Shown here piece by piece: positions 1 through 7,096 of a DNA stretch of 8,384 nucleotides. The notes under the pieces were generated by a model. It ran no database searches, was not told the origin of the DNA, and saw only the letters and a program-made list of their open reading frames with translations. The DNA is from Candidatus Zixiibacteriota bacterium. Its GTDB lineage: Bacteria > SM23-81 > DAOVCL01. The stretch is taken from the NCBI GenBank assembly GCA_030670005.1, contig DAOVCL010000082.1:1-8384 (forward strand), in the 5' to 3' direction. Each line of letters begins with the position of its first letter. Positions within the stretch are counted from its first letter, which is position 1. The position numbers were made by a program, and so were the translations under genes.

Positions 1-1174
1 AGAGGGCTCTCTTCAGGGCAGGCAGTATTTCGGTGCCGCCACCTCCTCTCTGGACTTCAAGCATCTCGATGGCTCGCCTCTTGTTCTCCTTGTTGGCAGG
101 GATGGGTCTTTCTGATAGAACCTTTGACCCACCTGCGAAGAAAAGGACGTTCAGATAGTCTTCTCCTCTCAAATCCTTGATAATCTTTGTGATGAGTTCC
201 TTTGAAACCGAGAGAGGAAAACCGCGCATTGACCCGGAGACATCCACGATAAAGACATATTCCCTTGGGGGAATCTCCTCCGGACTGATCCTCTCAGGTG
301 GCTCAACCATAAGAAGAAAGAAATTCTCCTCCTCCCCAGGGTAGAGGAGAAGTCCAGCATCTATCTCCCTTCCCTCAAGGGAGTATCTCAGGATATAGTC
401 TCTGTTGCCACTCTTCTTTTCCGATGGATCGAGAATTACACTTAGTTCCTCTTTGCCTTCCCAGTTTAAATTTACCTTGTGTGAAGGGACGGTTACCTTT
501 GCTATGGGGAGGCCCGATGAGATATGAACCTCTATATCGAAATCATAGGTAGGTTTCTCCCCCTCATGGAGGTAGGGGCTTTTCACCCATTTTTCTTGGT
601 CACTTGCCTCCTCTTCGGTTATGTTTGAGTATCTAGGTCCGACCACGGTGGGGAAGACAAACTCATAGATCCCCTCCTCTGGGACAAGTAGTTCCGTGTA
701 TTCAACCGTAACCTCCACGGTATCTTGCGGCATTATGTTTGCCACCTTCATCTGAAAGACATTCGGCCTCTCTTCCTCTAAAAGGGAGGCCACCCTCCCC
801 TCTCTTTTGGCCTCTTCATACTTTCTCTTTGCCTCCTTTCTCTTTTCTATTTTGGCCACGATGGTTCTCTCACCTATTTGCATCTTCATCCCATGGATAG
901 CTGCCTTCACCCCCATGGGAAAGACATAGAGGGCCTCAATGGTCCTTTTTCCCTCGTTTTTATAAACCTGCCTTATTTCTATGTCCGCAATGACCCCTGC
1001 AATGTTTACCTTTACTCTGGTCTCCTTCAGTGGCAACTGATCAAGGTTAGGGTCATCGCTTTTGACAAAAAAGTAAGGGGAAAGGGTATTCCCTTCTCTT
1101 TCAAGTTCAAGGGAGAAAACCAGGGATGGAAAGAGCAAAGGGATCAAGGAGAGTAAAAGAATCCACCTTTTCAT
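1..1174 (-). CDS. Secreted VIT and von Willebrand factor A domain protein (5' part, runs off left edge)
   Basis: The frame opens at ATG 1174 and stays open to the window edge, giving 391 codons; the C-terminal end is not visible. An AAGGAGGT ribosome site lies 7 bases before the ATG. Residues 1-21 form a signal peptide: a basic start (MKRW), a hydrophobic Leu-rich core and a likely cleavage after VFS. Residues about 45-182 match the VIT domain, with the typical ALYVFPMG, IGERTIVAKI, KYEEAKREGR and ANIMPQDTVEV stretches and a closing PRYSN. A VWA domain follows, with the metal-binding DVSGS at 311-315 and the second metal-site Thr (GGGGTEI) at 381; the third Asp would lie beyond the edge. The fold resembles inter-alpha-trypsin inhibitor heavy chains and bacterial VIT-VWA proteins, some of which are sortase or membrane anchored. 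It probably binds a protein ligand outside the cytoplasm; the partner is unknown. Family assignment is firm, role uncertain. Confidence 0.9.
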   Translation of the reverse strand, partial: MKRWILLLSLIPLLFPSLVFSLELEREGNTLSPYFFVKSDDPNLDQLPLKETRVKVNIAGVIADIEIRQVYKNEGKRTIEALYVFPMGVKAAIHGMKMQIGERTIVAKIEKRKEAKRKYEEAKREGRVASLLEEERPNVFQMKVANIMPQDTVEVTVEYTELLVPEEGIYEFVFPTVVGPRYSNITEEEASDQEKWVKSPYLHEGEKPTYDFDIEVHISSGLPIAKVTVPSHKVNLNWEGKEELSVILDPSEKKSGNRDYILRYSLEGREIDAGLLLYPGEEENFFLLMVEPPERISPEEIPPREYVFIVDVSGSMRGFPLSVSKELITKIIKDLRGEDYLNVLFFAGGSKVLSERPIPANKENKRRAIEMLEVQRGGGGTEILPALKRAL

Positions 1175-1181
1175 CGTTTTT

Positions 1182-1189
1182 ACCTCCTT
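1182..1189 (-). promoter_or_regulatory. Ribosome binding site of the VIT-VWA gene
   Basis: The minus strand reads AAGGAGGT, a full match to the anti-Shine-Dalgarno, 7 bases before ATG 1174. It fixes the start of the partial gene and suggests efficient translation. Confidence 0.8.
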
Positions 1190-1262
1190 CTACAATGTGT
1201 TTGTTTTAGCCTTTGGCAACACAAACATTTAATAATTAAGCCCTTTCTCTATCCCTTACCTC

Positions 1263-1297
1263 GGATAGCCTGAGCTCAGGGTATGGCTTAGCTATCC
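1263..1297 (-). other. Inverted repeat in the hslU to VIT-VWA gap
   Basis: GGATAGC at 1263-1269 and GCTATCC at 1291-1297 are exact inverted repeats of 7 bases with a 21-base loop. The loop side contains the 12-base palindrome CCTGAGCTCAGG (1269-1280). The repeat begins 14 bases after the hslU stop on the transcribed strand. No U-run follows on the minus strand, so it is not a standard intrinsic terminator. It could be an mRNA 3' end stabiliser, a weak or Rho-assisted terminator, or an operator for the next gene. The rest of the 1175-1310 gap is AT-rich around 1225-1240, and I see no convincing promoter there. Confidence 0.35.
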
Positions 1298-1310
1298 CGC
1301 TTTTGAGAGA

Positions 1311-2666
1311 CTAAAGTATATACCTGCTTAGGTCCTCATCCTTGACTATCTTGCCCAGGCAACTGTTTACCATCTGGCTGGTTACGTTCGCCTTCCTTAT
1401 CCCGGAGTCTGGCACAGAGTAGAGGATATCCTCCAAGAGGGTGGTCATCACGGTGTGTAGCCGGCGGGCGCCTATGTTCTCCATACGCTCGTTCACCTGG
1501 CTGGCGATGTGGGCAATGGCCCGAATTGCCCCCTGGGTGAAGGTTATACTCACCTCCTCTGCCTTGAGAAGAGCTGTATACTGCTTGATGAGGGCATTTT
1601 GGGGCTCGGTGAGTATCCTGAAGAAATCATCTTCGCTCAGGCTACTTAACTCGGCCCGAATGGGAAACCTCCCCTGCAATTCTGGGATAAGATCTGAGGG
1701 CTTAGAACTGCTGAAGGCTCCAGCGGCGATAAAGAGGATGTGGTCTGTCCTCACCATCCCGTGTTTGGTGGCCACGGTTGATCCCTCTACGATGGGTAGT
1801 ATGTCCCTTTGCACCCCCTCCCGGGAGACATCGGGTCCTGTCTTTGATTTTGGACCAGCGATCTTATCGATCTCATCGATGAAGATAATTCCTGAGTTTT
1901 CCACTTTGAATTTGGCCTCAGAGATCACCTCATCCATATCAATAAGCTTTCCCGCCTCTTCCTCCTCTAAGATATGGCGAGCTTCCCTCAGGGAGACCTT
2001 CTTCCGTTTCTTCCTTTTAGGCAGCATTCCGCCGAAGATCTCCTTCATATTTATGCCCATCTCCTCCATTCCTGCAGGGGAAAAGATCTCTATCATAGGG
2101 AACCTGTCATCAGGGAGTTCTAACTCCAGCATCCTCTTCTCCAGCTTTCCCATCCGTAGCTGCAACTGCAGCTTCTCCCTGCTTCTCTGTCTCTTCTCTA
2201 AGAGATCTGGATCTTCCTGCCCCCCCTTTAGAGGGAAAGGGGGGAGAAGGAGATCAAGAAGCCTCTCCTCGGCCAATGCCTTGGCCTTCTCCCTTACCTC
2301 CCCTGTCTTCTCCCTCTTTACCATATTCACCGCCAAATCAACGAGATCCCTAACCATAGACTCCACATCCCTGCCTACATAGCCGACCTCCGTATACTTG
2401 GAGGCCTCTACCTTGATGAATGGGGCATTGGCCAGGTTGGCCAACCTGCGGGCTATCTCCGTCTTGCCCACGCCAGTCGGTCCGATCATTATGATGTTGT
2501 TAGGGTTTATCTCCTCCCTGAGTTCAGGGGGAACCTGCTGTCTTCTCCATCTGTTCCGCAGGGCAATGGCCACAGATTTCTTGGCCTTCTCCTGGCCGAT
2601 TATGTATCGGTCCAGCTCCCTCACAATCTCCTGAGGGGTTAGCTCCTTTATTTTCCTGGTTGTCAT
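1311..2666 (-). CDS. hslU: ATP-dependent protease ATPase subunit HslU (ClpY)
   Basis: This AAA+ unfoldase forms a hexamer that captures, unfolds and feeds proteins into the HslV peptidase in the cytoplasm. From ATG 2666 it is 451 residues, usual for the family. It shows the N-terminal box (LDRYIIGQ, 18-25), Walker A GPTGVGKT (62-69), the pore loop GYVG (95-98), a charged helical I domain (about 110-245), Walker B IIFIDEID (260-267), the arginine-finger box GRFPIR (332-337), sensor 2 GARR (399-402) and the C-terminal EDLSRYIL that docks into HslV. An ATG at 2696 would add 10 residues overlapping hslV, but it lacks a ribosome site and the family begins near the second Met; ATG 2666 follows the hslV stop by one base. 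The I-domain segment at 141-150 is encoded by a GC-rich palindrome. It is the last gene of the cluster. Confidence 0.97.
   Translation of the reverse strand: MTTRKIKELTPQEIVRELDRYIIGQEKAKKSVAIALRNRWRRQQVPPELREEINPNNIIMIGPTGVGKTEIARRLANLANAPFIKVEASKYTEVGYVGRDVESMVRDLVDLAVNMVKREKTGEVREKAKALAEERLLDLLLPPFPLKGGQEDPDLLEKRQRSREKLQLQLRMGKLEKRMLELELPDDRFPMIEIFSPAGMEEMGINMKEIFGGMLPKRKKRKKVSLREARHILEEEEAGKLIDMDEVISEAKFKVENSGIIFIDEIDKIAGPKSKTGPDVSREGVQRDILPIVEGSTVATKHGMVRTDHILFIAAGAFSSSKPSDLIPELQGRFPIRAELSSLSEDDFFRILTEPQNALIKQYTALLKAEEVSITFTQGAIRAIAHIASQVNERMENIGARRLHTVMTTLLEDILYSVPDSGIRKANVTSQMVNSCLGKIVKDEDLSRYIL
2213..2249. repeat. Palindromic repeat inside the hslU I-domain coding sequence
   Basis: CCCCCCTTT (2221-2229) and AAAGGGGGG (2236-2244) are exact 9-base inverted repeats around a 6-base loop. 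Outside them CTTC (2213-2216) and GAAG (2246-2249) extend the symmetry imperfectly. On the hslU strand it is translated in frame as part of LPPFPLKGGQ (141-150), where HslU proteins differ in length and sequence. Its C-rich then G-rich shape resembles the small palindromic repeats that are spread through many bacterial genomes and sometimes inserted in frame into genes. Only one copy is visible here, so its repeat status is inferred. Confidence 0.5.
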
Positions 2667-2667
2667 C

Positions 2668-3195
2668 TTATAGCTCTTCGATGATGAAGTTTTCATTAGT
2701 ATAGATACAGATGGATGCGGCGATCTTCAAGGCCTCTTCGACGATTTGTCTTGCCTGCAGCTTGCTGTGCCTGATCAGGGCCCTGGCCGCGGCCAAGGCA
2801 TAGGCTCCTCCCGAACCTATGGCCAATATCCCATCATCAGGTTCCATTACCTCCCCTGAGCCGGAGATGAGGAGGGAATGCTCCCTGTCCATTACGGCCA
2901 AGAAGGCCTCCAGCCTGCGCAGGTATTTGTCCGTCCTCCATTCCTTGGCCAGTTCCACCGCGGCCCGAGGAAGATTGCGGGGATGTTCCTCCAACTTAGC
3001 CTCAAACTTCTCGAAGAGGGTAAAGGCATCGGCAGAGGCTCCGGCAAATCCGGCCAGAACCTCCCCCTGGTGCAGCCGGCGGAGCTTGTTGGCTCCTTCC
3101 TTTATAATGGTATGCTCGAAAGTTACCTGTCCATCGCCCCCTATGGCCACCTTTCCCTTATACCTCAAGCCTATTATGGTTGTTGATCTGATCAT
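2668..3195 (-). CDS. hslV: ATP-dependent protease peptidase subunit HslV (ClpQ)
   Basis: This is the threonine peptidase of the HslVU complex, a bacterial relative of the proteasome beta subunit that forms a double hexameric ring capped by HslU. It is 175 residues, normal for the family. The N-terminus is MIRS followed by TT, so the catalytic nucleophile is Thr5 and the first four residues must be removed. Counting from that Thr, Asp17 (GGDGQVTF) and Lys33 (NKLRRL) fall at the expected catalytic positions. GEVLAGFAGASADA, ELAKEWRTDK, LRRLEA, AIGSGG and the terminal ICIYTNENFIIEEL are all family signatures. The start is ATG 3195, 4 bases after the xerC stop, with GGAGGG 7 bases upstream. hslU follows one base after its stop, as expected for partners made in a fixed ratio. 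Confidence 0.97.
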   Translation of the reverse strand: MIRSTTIIGLRYKGKVAIGGDGQVTFEHTIIKEGANKLRRLHQGEVLAGFAGASADAFTLFEKFEAKLEEHPRNLPRAAVELAKEWRTDKYLRRLEAFLAVMDREHSLLISGSGEVMEPDDGILAIGSGGAYALAAARALIRHSKLQARQIVEEALKIAASICIYTNENFIIEEL

Positions 3196-3199
3196 TTGC

Positions 3200-4099
3200 T
3201 TACCCTCCGGCCCTGGGATGGGCCTGTCTGTAGACCTTCTTTATCCTCTCGGCGGTTATATGGGTGTATATTTGAGTAGTAGAGAGGCTGGAATGACCCA
3301 AGAGTTCCTTCACTGCCCTCAGGTCTGCACCCCTATCTAAGAGGTGAGTGGCAAAGCTGTGGCGGAGGCTGTGGGGGGAGAGGGAACTATCCTCGGAGAT
3401 CTTTCTCAGATAGCCCTTGACCAGGATCTCTATCCCTCTGGGGCTGAGCCTTTCCCCCCGATAGTTGAGGAAGAGGGCCTCCCCCTTGGGTTTAAGCCTC
3501 TCCCTCTTCTTTAAATATTCCCTGATGGCTAAGGCCGCACTTCTGCCCAGGGGAACTATCCTCTCCTTCCCCCCCTTTCCCCTCACCTTGATTAGATTGT
3601 TGGCCAGATCAAGTTGGGAAAGTTTAAGGCCAGCAAGCTCCCTAAGCCTAATGCCTGATCCATAAAATGTCTCCAGGATGGCCCCATCCCTCAGGCCCAG
3701 GACATCGGGCCTCTGGGGGGAATTCATCAGGGAACCTACCTGCTCCTGGCTGAGAAAGGAGGGCAATCTCCTCCTCTTCTTGGGGGAGGAGATATAGGCG
3801 GCCGGATTTGACTCTGTTATGCCTTCCCGACAGAGGAACTTGTAGAAGGAGCGGATGGCCGAGAGCTTTCTGGAGATGGAGCCATTGCTATATCCTTTTG
3901 CCTTTAATTGCCCCAAAAAATGTCTCAACAAAAACCTATCGACAGTCCTCACCTGATCCTGCTGGGCGGATGAGGACTTCTCCCTCAAGAAGGAGTAAAA
4001 CTGGAGAAGATCCCCTCGGTATGAGCTCTGAGTATATGGGGAGAGTCCTCTCTCCTTTTCTATGTAGTCAATGAACTTTCTTAGGTAGTCCTTAGACAT
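3200..4099 (-). CDS. xerC: Tyrosine recombinase XerC
   Basis: This 299-residue site-specific recombinase would act with a XerD partner (not in this window) at the dif site to resolve chromosome dimers before cell division. Residues 1-90 are the SAM-like core-binding domain (FIDYIEKERGLSPYT, SRKLSAIRSFYKFL). Residues about 112-290 are the catalytic domain, with all active-site residues: Arg151 (GSGIRLREL), Lys175 (VRGKGGKER), His243 and Arg246 (SPHSLRHSFATHLL), His269 (LLGHSSLSTTQ) and the nucleophile Tyr278 (IYTH). Length and position beside topA and hslVU favour XerC over a phage or integron integrase. Its ATG overlaps the topA stop by 8 bases, preceded by a perfect AAGGAGGT. I call XerC rather than XerD mainly from context. 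Confidence 0.93.
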   Translation of the reverse strand: MSKDYLRKFIDYIEKERGLSPYTQSSYRGDLLQFYSFLREKSSSAQQDQVRTVDRFLLRHFLGQLKAKGYSNGSISRKLSAIRSFYKFLCREGITESNPAAYISSPKKRRRLPSFLSQEQVGSLMNSPQRPDVLGLRDGAILETFYGSGIRLRELAGLKLSQLDLANNLIKVRGKGGKERIVPLGRSAALAIREYLKKRERLKPKGEALFLNYRGERLSPRGIEILVKGYLRKISEDSSLSPHSLRHSFATHLLDRGADLRAVKELLGHSSLSTTQIYTHITAERIKKVYRQAHPRAGG

Positions 4100-6278
4100 C
4101 CTCGGTTACCTCCTTGTGACAGGTAGGACAATAGAGGTATGACTCAGCCTTTCTCCTCTTCTCTAACAGATAGGGGGCCCCACAATGGGGACAACTCTTG
4201 ACCACTGGTTTGTCCCAACTAGTAAAATCGCATTTGGGGTAACGACTGCAACCGTAGAAGGTCCTCCCCTTCTTGCTCCTGCGGGCAACCAGGTAACCAT
4301 CACATCCCGAGCGGGGACATCTTACCCCTGTGCTCAAGGGTTTAGTGAATTTACATTGGGGATAATTTGAGCAGGCCAGAAACTTGCCGTATCTACCGGA
4401 TCTTACCACAAGCTTGGCGCCACAGAGCTCACATCGTTCCTCTGTCTCATCCTCTGGAAGGGGTTTAGTGTTGGTGCACTGGGGATAGCCGGAACAGGCC
4501 AGAAACCTTCCATTTCTCCCCCATTTGATGACCATCTTTCCTCCGCATTTCTCACAGACAATATCCGTCTCCTGGGTGAGTCCCCTCTTCAGTTGGGTCC
4601 TTCTTTCCTCGGCCTCTTTGACCATCTTCTGAAAAGGCCCATAGAAATCCTTCAACACCCCTACCCACTCATCTTTCCCCGACTCAATGCGGTCTAAGTT
4701 CTCCTCCATCTGAGCAGTGAATCCCACATCAAAGAGGGAAGGGAAGTTCTCCACCAAGATATCCTTTACGGTTCTTCCCAACTCAGTGGGGAAGAACTTC
4801 CTCTCTTCAAATTTTACATATCCTCTGGTCAAAATGGTAGTGATTATCTGCGCATAGGTGGAGGGTCTGCCAATTCCCTTCTCCTCCAGTTCCTTTACCA
4901 GGCTGGCCTCAGTATAACGGGGTGGAGGCTTGGTGAAGTGCTGTTGGGGGATGATCTCCTTTATCTTCAAGACCTCTCCCTCTGTCAATGAGGGTAGGAT
5001 TGTTTCCTCCTCCGGTAAGGGATAGACCTTGAGGAAACCGGGAAATTTTAGGGTTGAACCGGTGGCCCTGAATAGGTAAGGGCCAGCCTCGATGTCGACT
5101 GCCGTGGAGAGATAGATGGCTGAACTCATCTGACAGGCCAGAAAGCGGCTCCAGATGAGGCTGTATAACCTGAATTGATCAGGGGACAGGTATTCCTTTA
5201 TCAGATCGGGTTCCTTCCCCGGAGAGGTTGCCCTGATGCATTCGTGTGCCTCCTGAGCCGACTTCCTGCTCTTATATTTCCAGGGTTTGACGGGAAGATA
5301 GTCACCGCCAAACTTCTTCCCTACCCAGGTTCTTGCCTCCTTTAGGGCCTCCTGAGCAATGCGGGTGGAATCGGTCCTCATATAGGTTATCAGACCAGTT
5401 CTCCCCTCCTGGCCCAAATCCACCCCTTCGTAGAGCTGTTGGGCAAGCATCATCGTCTTCTTTGTGGAGAAACGAAGCCTTTTGGAGGCCTCCTGTTGCA
5501 GGGTGCTGGTGATAAATGGGGGATAGGGGTTTCTCTTCCTTTCATTGATGGTAACTTTGGTTACAGCAAACTCTCTTCCCTTCAGGTCATCCAGTATCTG
5601 ATCGGCCTTGACCTTGTTCGAAATTTTGAAGTCCTTAGAGTTTATCTTATGGAGTTTGGCCTTGAATGGGGAACCATCTCTGGAGAGAAGCAGGGCAGTT
5701 ATGCTCCAGTATTCCTGGGGCTTAAACTCCTCTATCTCCCTCTCCCGGTCACAGATCAACCTCAGGGCTACAGATTGCACTCTGCCCGCTGAGAGTCCCC
5801 GATATATTGTAGTCCAGAGGAAAGGGGACACTTTGTAGCCTACCAATCGATCCAAGATGCGGCGTGCCTGTTGGGCATTGACCAGCCTCATATCTATCTG
5901 CTGAGGGTTCTCCACGGCCTCCTTTATGGCCCTCTTGGTGATCTCATTAAACCTCACCCGATAGAGATTTGCCGCAGGGGCTTTTAACTCCTGGGATACA
6001 TGCCAAGCGATGGCCTCTCCCTCCCTGTCTGGGTCTAAGGCCAGGTATATCCTCTTCCTGTCCTTGGCCGCCCTCTTCAGTTCCCTGAGGGTCCTCTCCT
6101 TTCCCTTGATGACCACATACTTGGGGGAGAAGTCATTCTGCACATCCACCCCTAACTCCTTTTGAGGTAGATCCCTTATGTGACCTAAGGAGGCCTTTAC
6201 CTCATAACCTTTCCCCAGGAATCTCTTTATGGTTTTTGCCTTGGCTGGTGATTCAACTATAAAAAGAGAGTGATCCAA
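4092..6278 (-). CDS. topA: DNA topoisomerase I (type IA)
   Basis: This enzyme relaxes negative supercoils through a transient 5'-phosphotyrosine bond. It is 728 residues. The TOPRIM domain has Glu9 (VESPAKAKTI) and the acidic triad Asp82, Asp84, Glu86 (LDPDREGE). The catalytic Tyr is Y299 (GLITYMRTDST). The conserved HEAIRP box reads HECIRA (345-350). The C-terminus carries four tetracysteine zinc modules: C575/C578/C595/C601, C616/C619/C636/C642, C654/C659/C677/C683 and C696/C699/C717/C720. They probably bind single-stranded DNA or RNA polymerase. Initiation is at TTG 6278: no in-frame ATG lies between the upstream stop at 6305-6303 and the conserved start, and AGGAAG lies just before the TTG. 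It begins 2 bases after rpoZ and overlaps xerC by 8 bases. Confidence 0.97.
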   Translation of the reverse strand: MDHSLFIVESPAKAKTIKRFLGKGYEVKASLGHIRDLPQKELGVDVQNDFSPKYVVIKGKERTLRELKRAAKDRKRIYLALDPDREGEAIAWHVSQELKAPAANLYRVRFNEITKRAIKEAVENPQQIDMRLVNAQQARRILDRLVGYKVSPFLWTTIYRGLSAGRVQSVALRLICDREREIEEFKPQEYWSITALLLSRDGSPFKAKLHKINSKDFKISNKVKADQILDDLKGREFAVTKVTINERKRNPYPPFITSTLQQEASKRLRFSTKKTMMLAQQLYEGVDLGQEGRTGLITYMRTDSTRIAQEALKEARTWVGKKFGGDYLPVKPWKYKSRKSAQEAHECIRATSPGKEPDLIKEYLSPDQFRLYSLIWSRFLACQMSSAIYLSTAVDIEAGPYLFRATGSTLKFPGFLKVYPLPEEETILPSLTEGEVLKIKEIIPQQHFTKPPPRYTEASLVKELEEKGIGRPSTYAQIITTILTRGYVKFEERKFFPTELGRTVKDILVENFPSLFDVGFTAQMEENLDRIESGKDEWVGVLKDFYGPFQKMVKEAEERRTQLKRGLTQETDIVCEKCGGKMVIKWGRNGRFLACSGYPQCTNTKPLPEDETEERCELCGAKLVVRSGRYGKFLACSNYPQCKFTKPLSTGVRCPRSGCDGYLVARRSKKGRTFYGCSRYPKCDFTSWDKPVVKSCPHCGAPYLLEKRRKAESYLYCPTCHKEVTEDV
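4108..4115 (-). promoter_or_regulatory. Ribosome binding site of xerC inside topA
   Basis: AAGGAGGT on the minus strand lies 8 bases before ATG 4099 and inside the last codons of topA. With the 8-base stop/start overlap it points to translation of xerC coupled with, but not wholly dependent on, topA. Confidence 0.75.
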
Positions 6279-6280
6279 TT

Positions 6281-6499
6281 TTACTTCCTCTTTTCCCTTT
6301 TCTCATATTTGAAATCGATTATCCCCTCCATAAGTTCCCGGAGAGCGCGAACGGTTGCCTTCTCCCTTTTTCCTGATTCCTCTGATAATTCTTCCTCCTT
6401 TCTCCTGTTTATCTGTCGGGCCCTTCTGGCGGCCACCATAACGGCCTCATACCTATTCTCGGTCCTCTCCATCAATTTTTCAATGGGTATTAATTCCAT
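6281..6499 (-). CDS. rpoZ: DNA-directed RNA polymerase omega subunit
   Basis: Omega is the small subunit that binds the beta-prime subunit and helps RNA polymerase assemble. The protein is 72 residues. It carries the family core NRYEAVMVAARRARQI (15-30) followed by a charged tail with KATVRALRELMEGII (47-61), and ends in a Lys/Arg-rich stretch. Two starts are possible: TTG 6502 directly after the gmk stop, or ATG 6499. I chose ATG 6499 because the AGGGGG site then has a 6-base spacing, against 3 bases for the TTG. It sits between gmk and topA; the gmk-rpoZ pair is conserved across many bacteria. In Bacillus the next gene is coaBC, but here it is topA. Confidence 0.93.
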   Translation of the reverse strand: MELIPIEKLMERTENRYEAVMVAARRARQINRRKEEELSEESGKREKATVRALRELMEGIIDFKYEKREKRK

Positions 6500-6502
6500 C
6501 AA

Positions 6503-7096
6503 TTACCCCCTTTTTAGCCTCTCTACCCGGCTAACCTCAGCTTTTATAATAGCTTCCACTGAGGCAATTGTCTCTTTAACATCTTCATTTATCACCACAT
6601 AATCATATCGTTCCCAATATCCCATCTCTTTCCGGGCGATGGACAATCTCCTCTCTATGGTCTCCTCCTTCTCGGTAAACCTTCCCCTTAGCCTGGCTTC
6701 CAGAACCTGAAGGGAAGGGGGAAAGATGAATATGAGAACGCTTTGGTGATATTTCTCCCTAATCCTCATTGCCCCCTGAACATCTATATCCAGGAGAATT
6801 ACCCTCCTTTCCTTAATCGCTTTCTCGATGCGGCCTTTGGGTGTGCCATAGAGGTACCCGTAAACCTTTGCCCACTCAGCCAATCCCCCTCGAGCTACCC
6901 TATCCCTGAACTCCTTCTCCGAGACGAATATATAGTCTTTTCCTGTCACCTCGGAAGGTCGTCGAGGGCGAGTGGTTAGGGAGACAGAGTAAAGATACTC
7001 GGAATGACCTTGCAAAAGAGACCGGCAGATGGTGGTCTTTCCACCCCCGGAGGGGGAGGAGATGACCACCAAGAGCCCCGGAGGTTTCTCAAACAT
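6503..7096 (-). CDS. gmk: Guanylate kinase
   Basis: The enzyme transfers phosphate from ATP to GMP or dGMP, giving GDP or dGDP for GTP and dGTP supply in the cytoplasm. It is 197 residues, close to the usual 200. The P-loop is SSPSGGGKTT (13-22). The GMP-binding region shows SVSLTTRPRRP (37-47), KDYIFVS (53-59), LAEWAKVYG (72-80) and YGTP (83-86). DIDVQGA (103-109) and FPPS (125-128) are also typical. The lid reads RLRGRFTEKEE, where most members have GRGT or GRNT. Its ATG overlaps the remA stop by 8 bases, with GGGAGG 7 bases upstream, and it is followed 3 bases after its stop by rpoZ. Confidence 0.97.
   Translation of the reverse strand: MFEKPPGLLVVISSPSGGGKTTICRSLLQGHSEYLYSVSLTTRPRRPSEVTGKDYIFVSEKEFRDRVARGGLAEWAKVYGYLYGTPKGRIEKAIKERRVILLDIDVQGAMRIREKYHQSVLIFIFPPSLQVLEARLRGRFTEKEETIERRLSIARKEMGYWERYDYVVINEDVKETIASVEAIIKAEVSRVERLKRG

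Noticed and set aside
169..360. A 63-codon minus-strand frame near the left end
   Set aside because: It is out of frame with the VIT-VWA gene, whose VWA motif DVSGSM is read across the same bases.
878..1156. A 92-codon plus-strand frame opposite the VIT-VWA gene
   Set aside because: No ribosome site or known motif, and it lies opposite a clear signal peptide and VIT domain.
1441..2382. A 313-codon open frame on the plus strand opposite hslU
   Set aside because: hslU is certain on the other strand with every family motif. The plus frame is Ser/Leu-rich, has no recognisable domain, and arises from the codon bias of hslU.
2667..2696. Ten-residue N-terminal extension of HslU from ATG 2696
   Set aside because: It overlaps the hslV end, lacks a ribosome site and has no counterpart in HslU proteins; ATG 2666 fits better.
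6500..6502. TTG start for rpoZ right after the gmk stop
   Set aside because: Spacing to AGGGGG would be only 3 bases; ATG 6499 is the next codon and is better placed.
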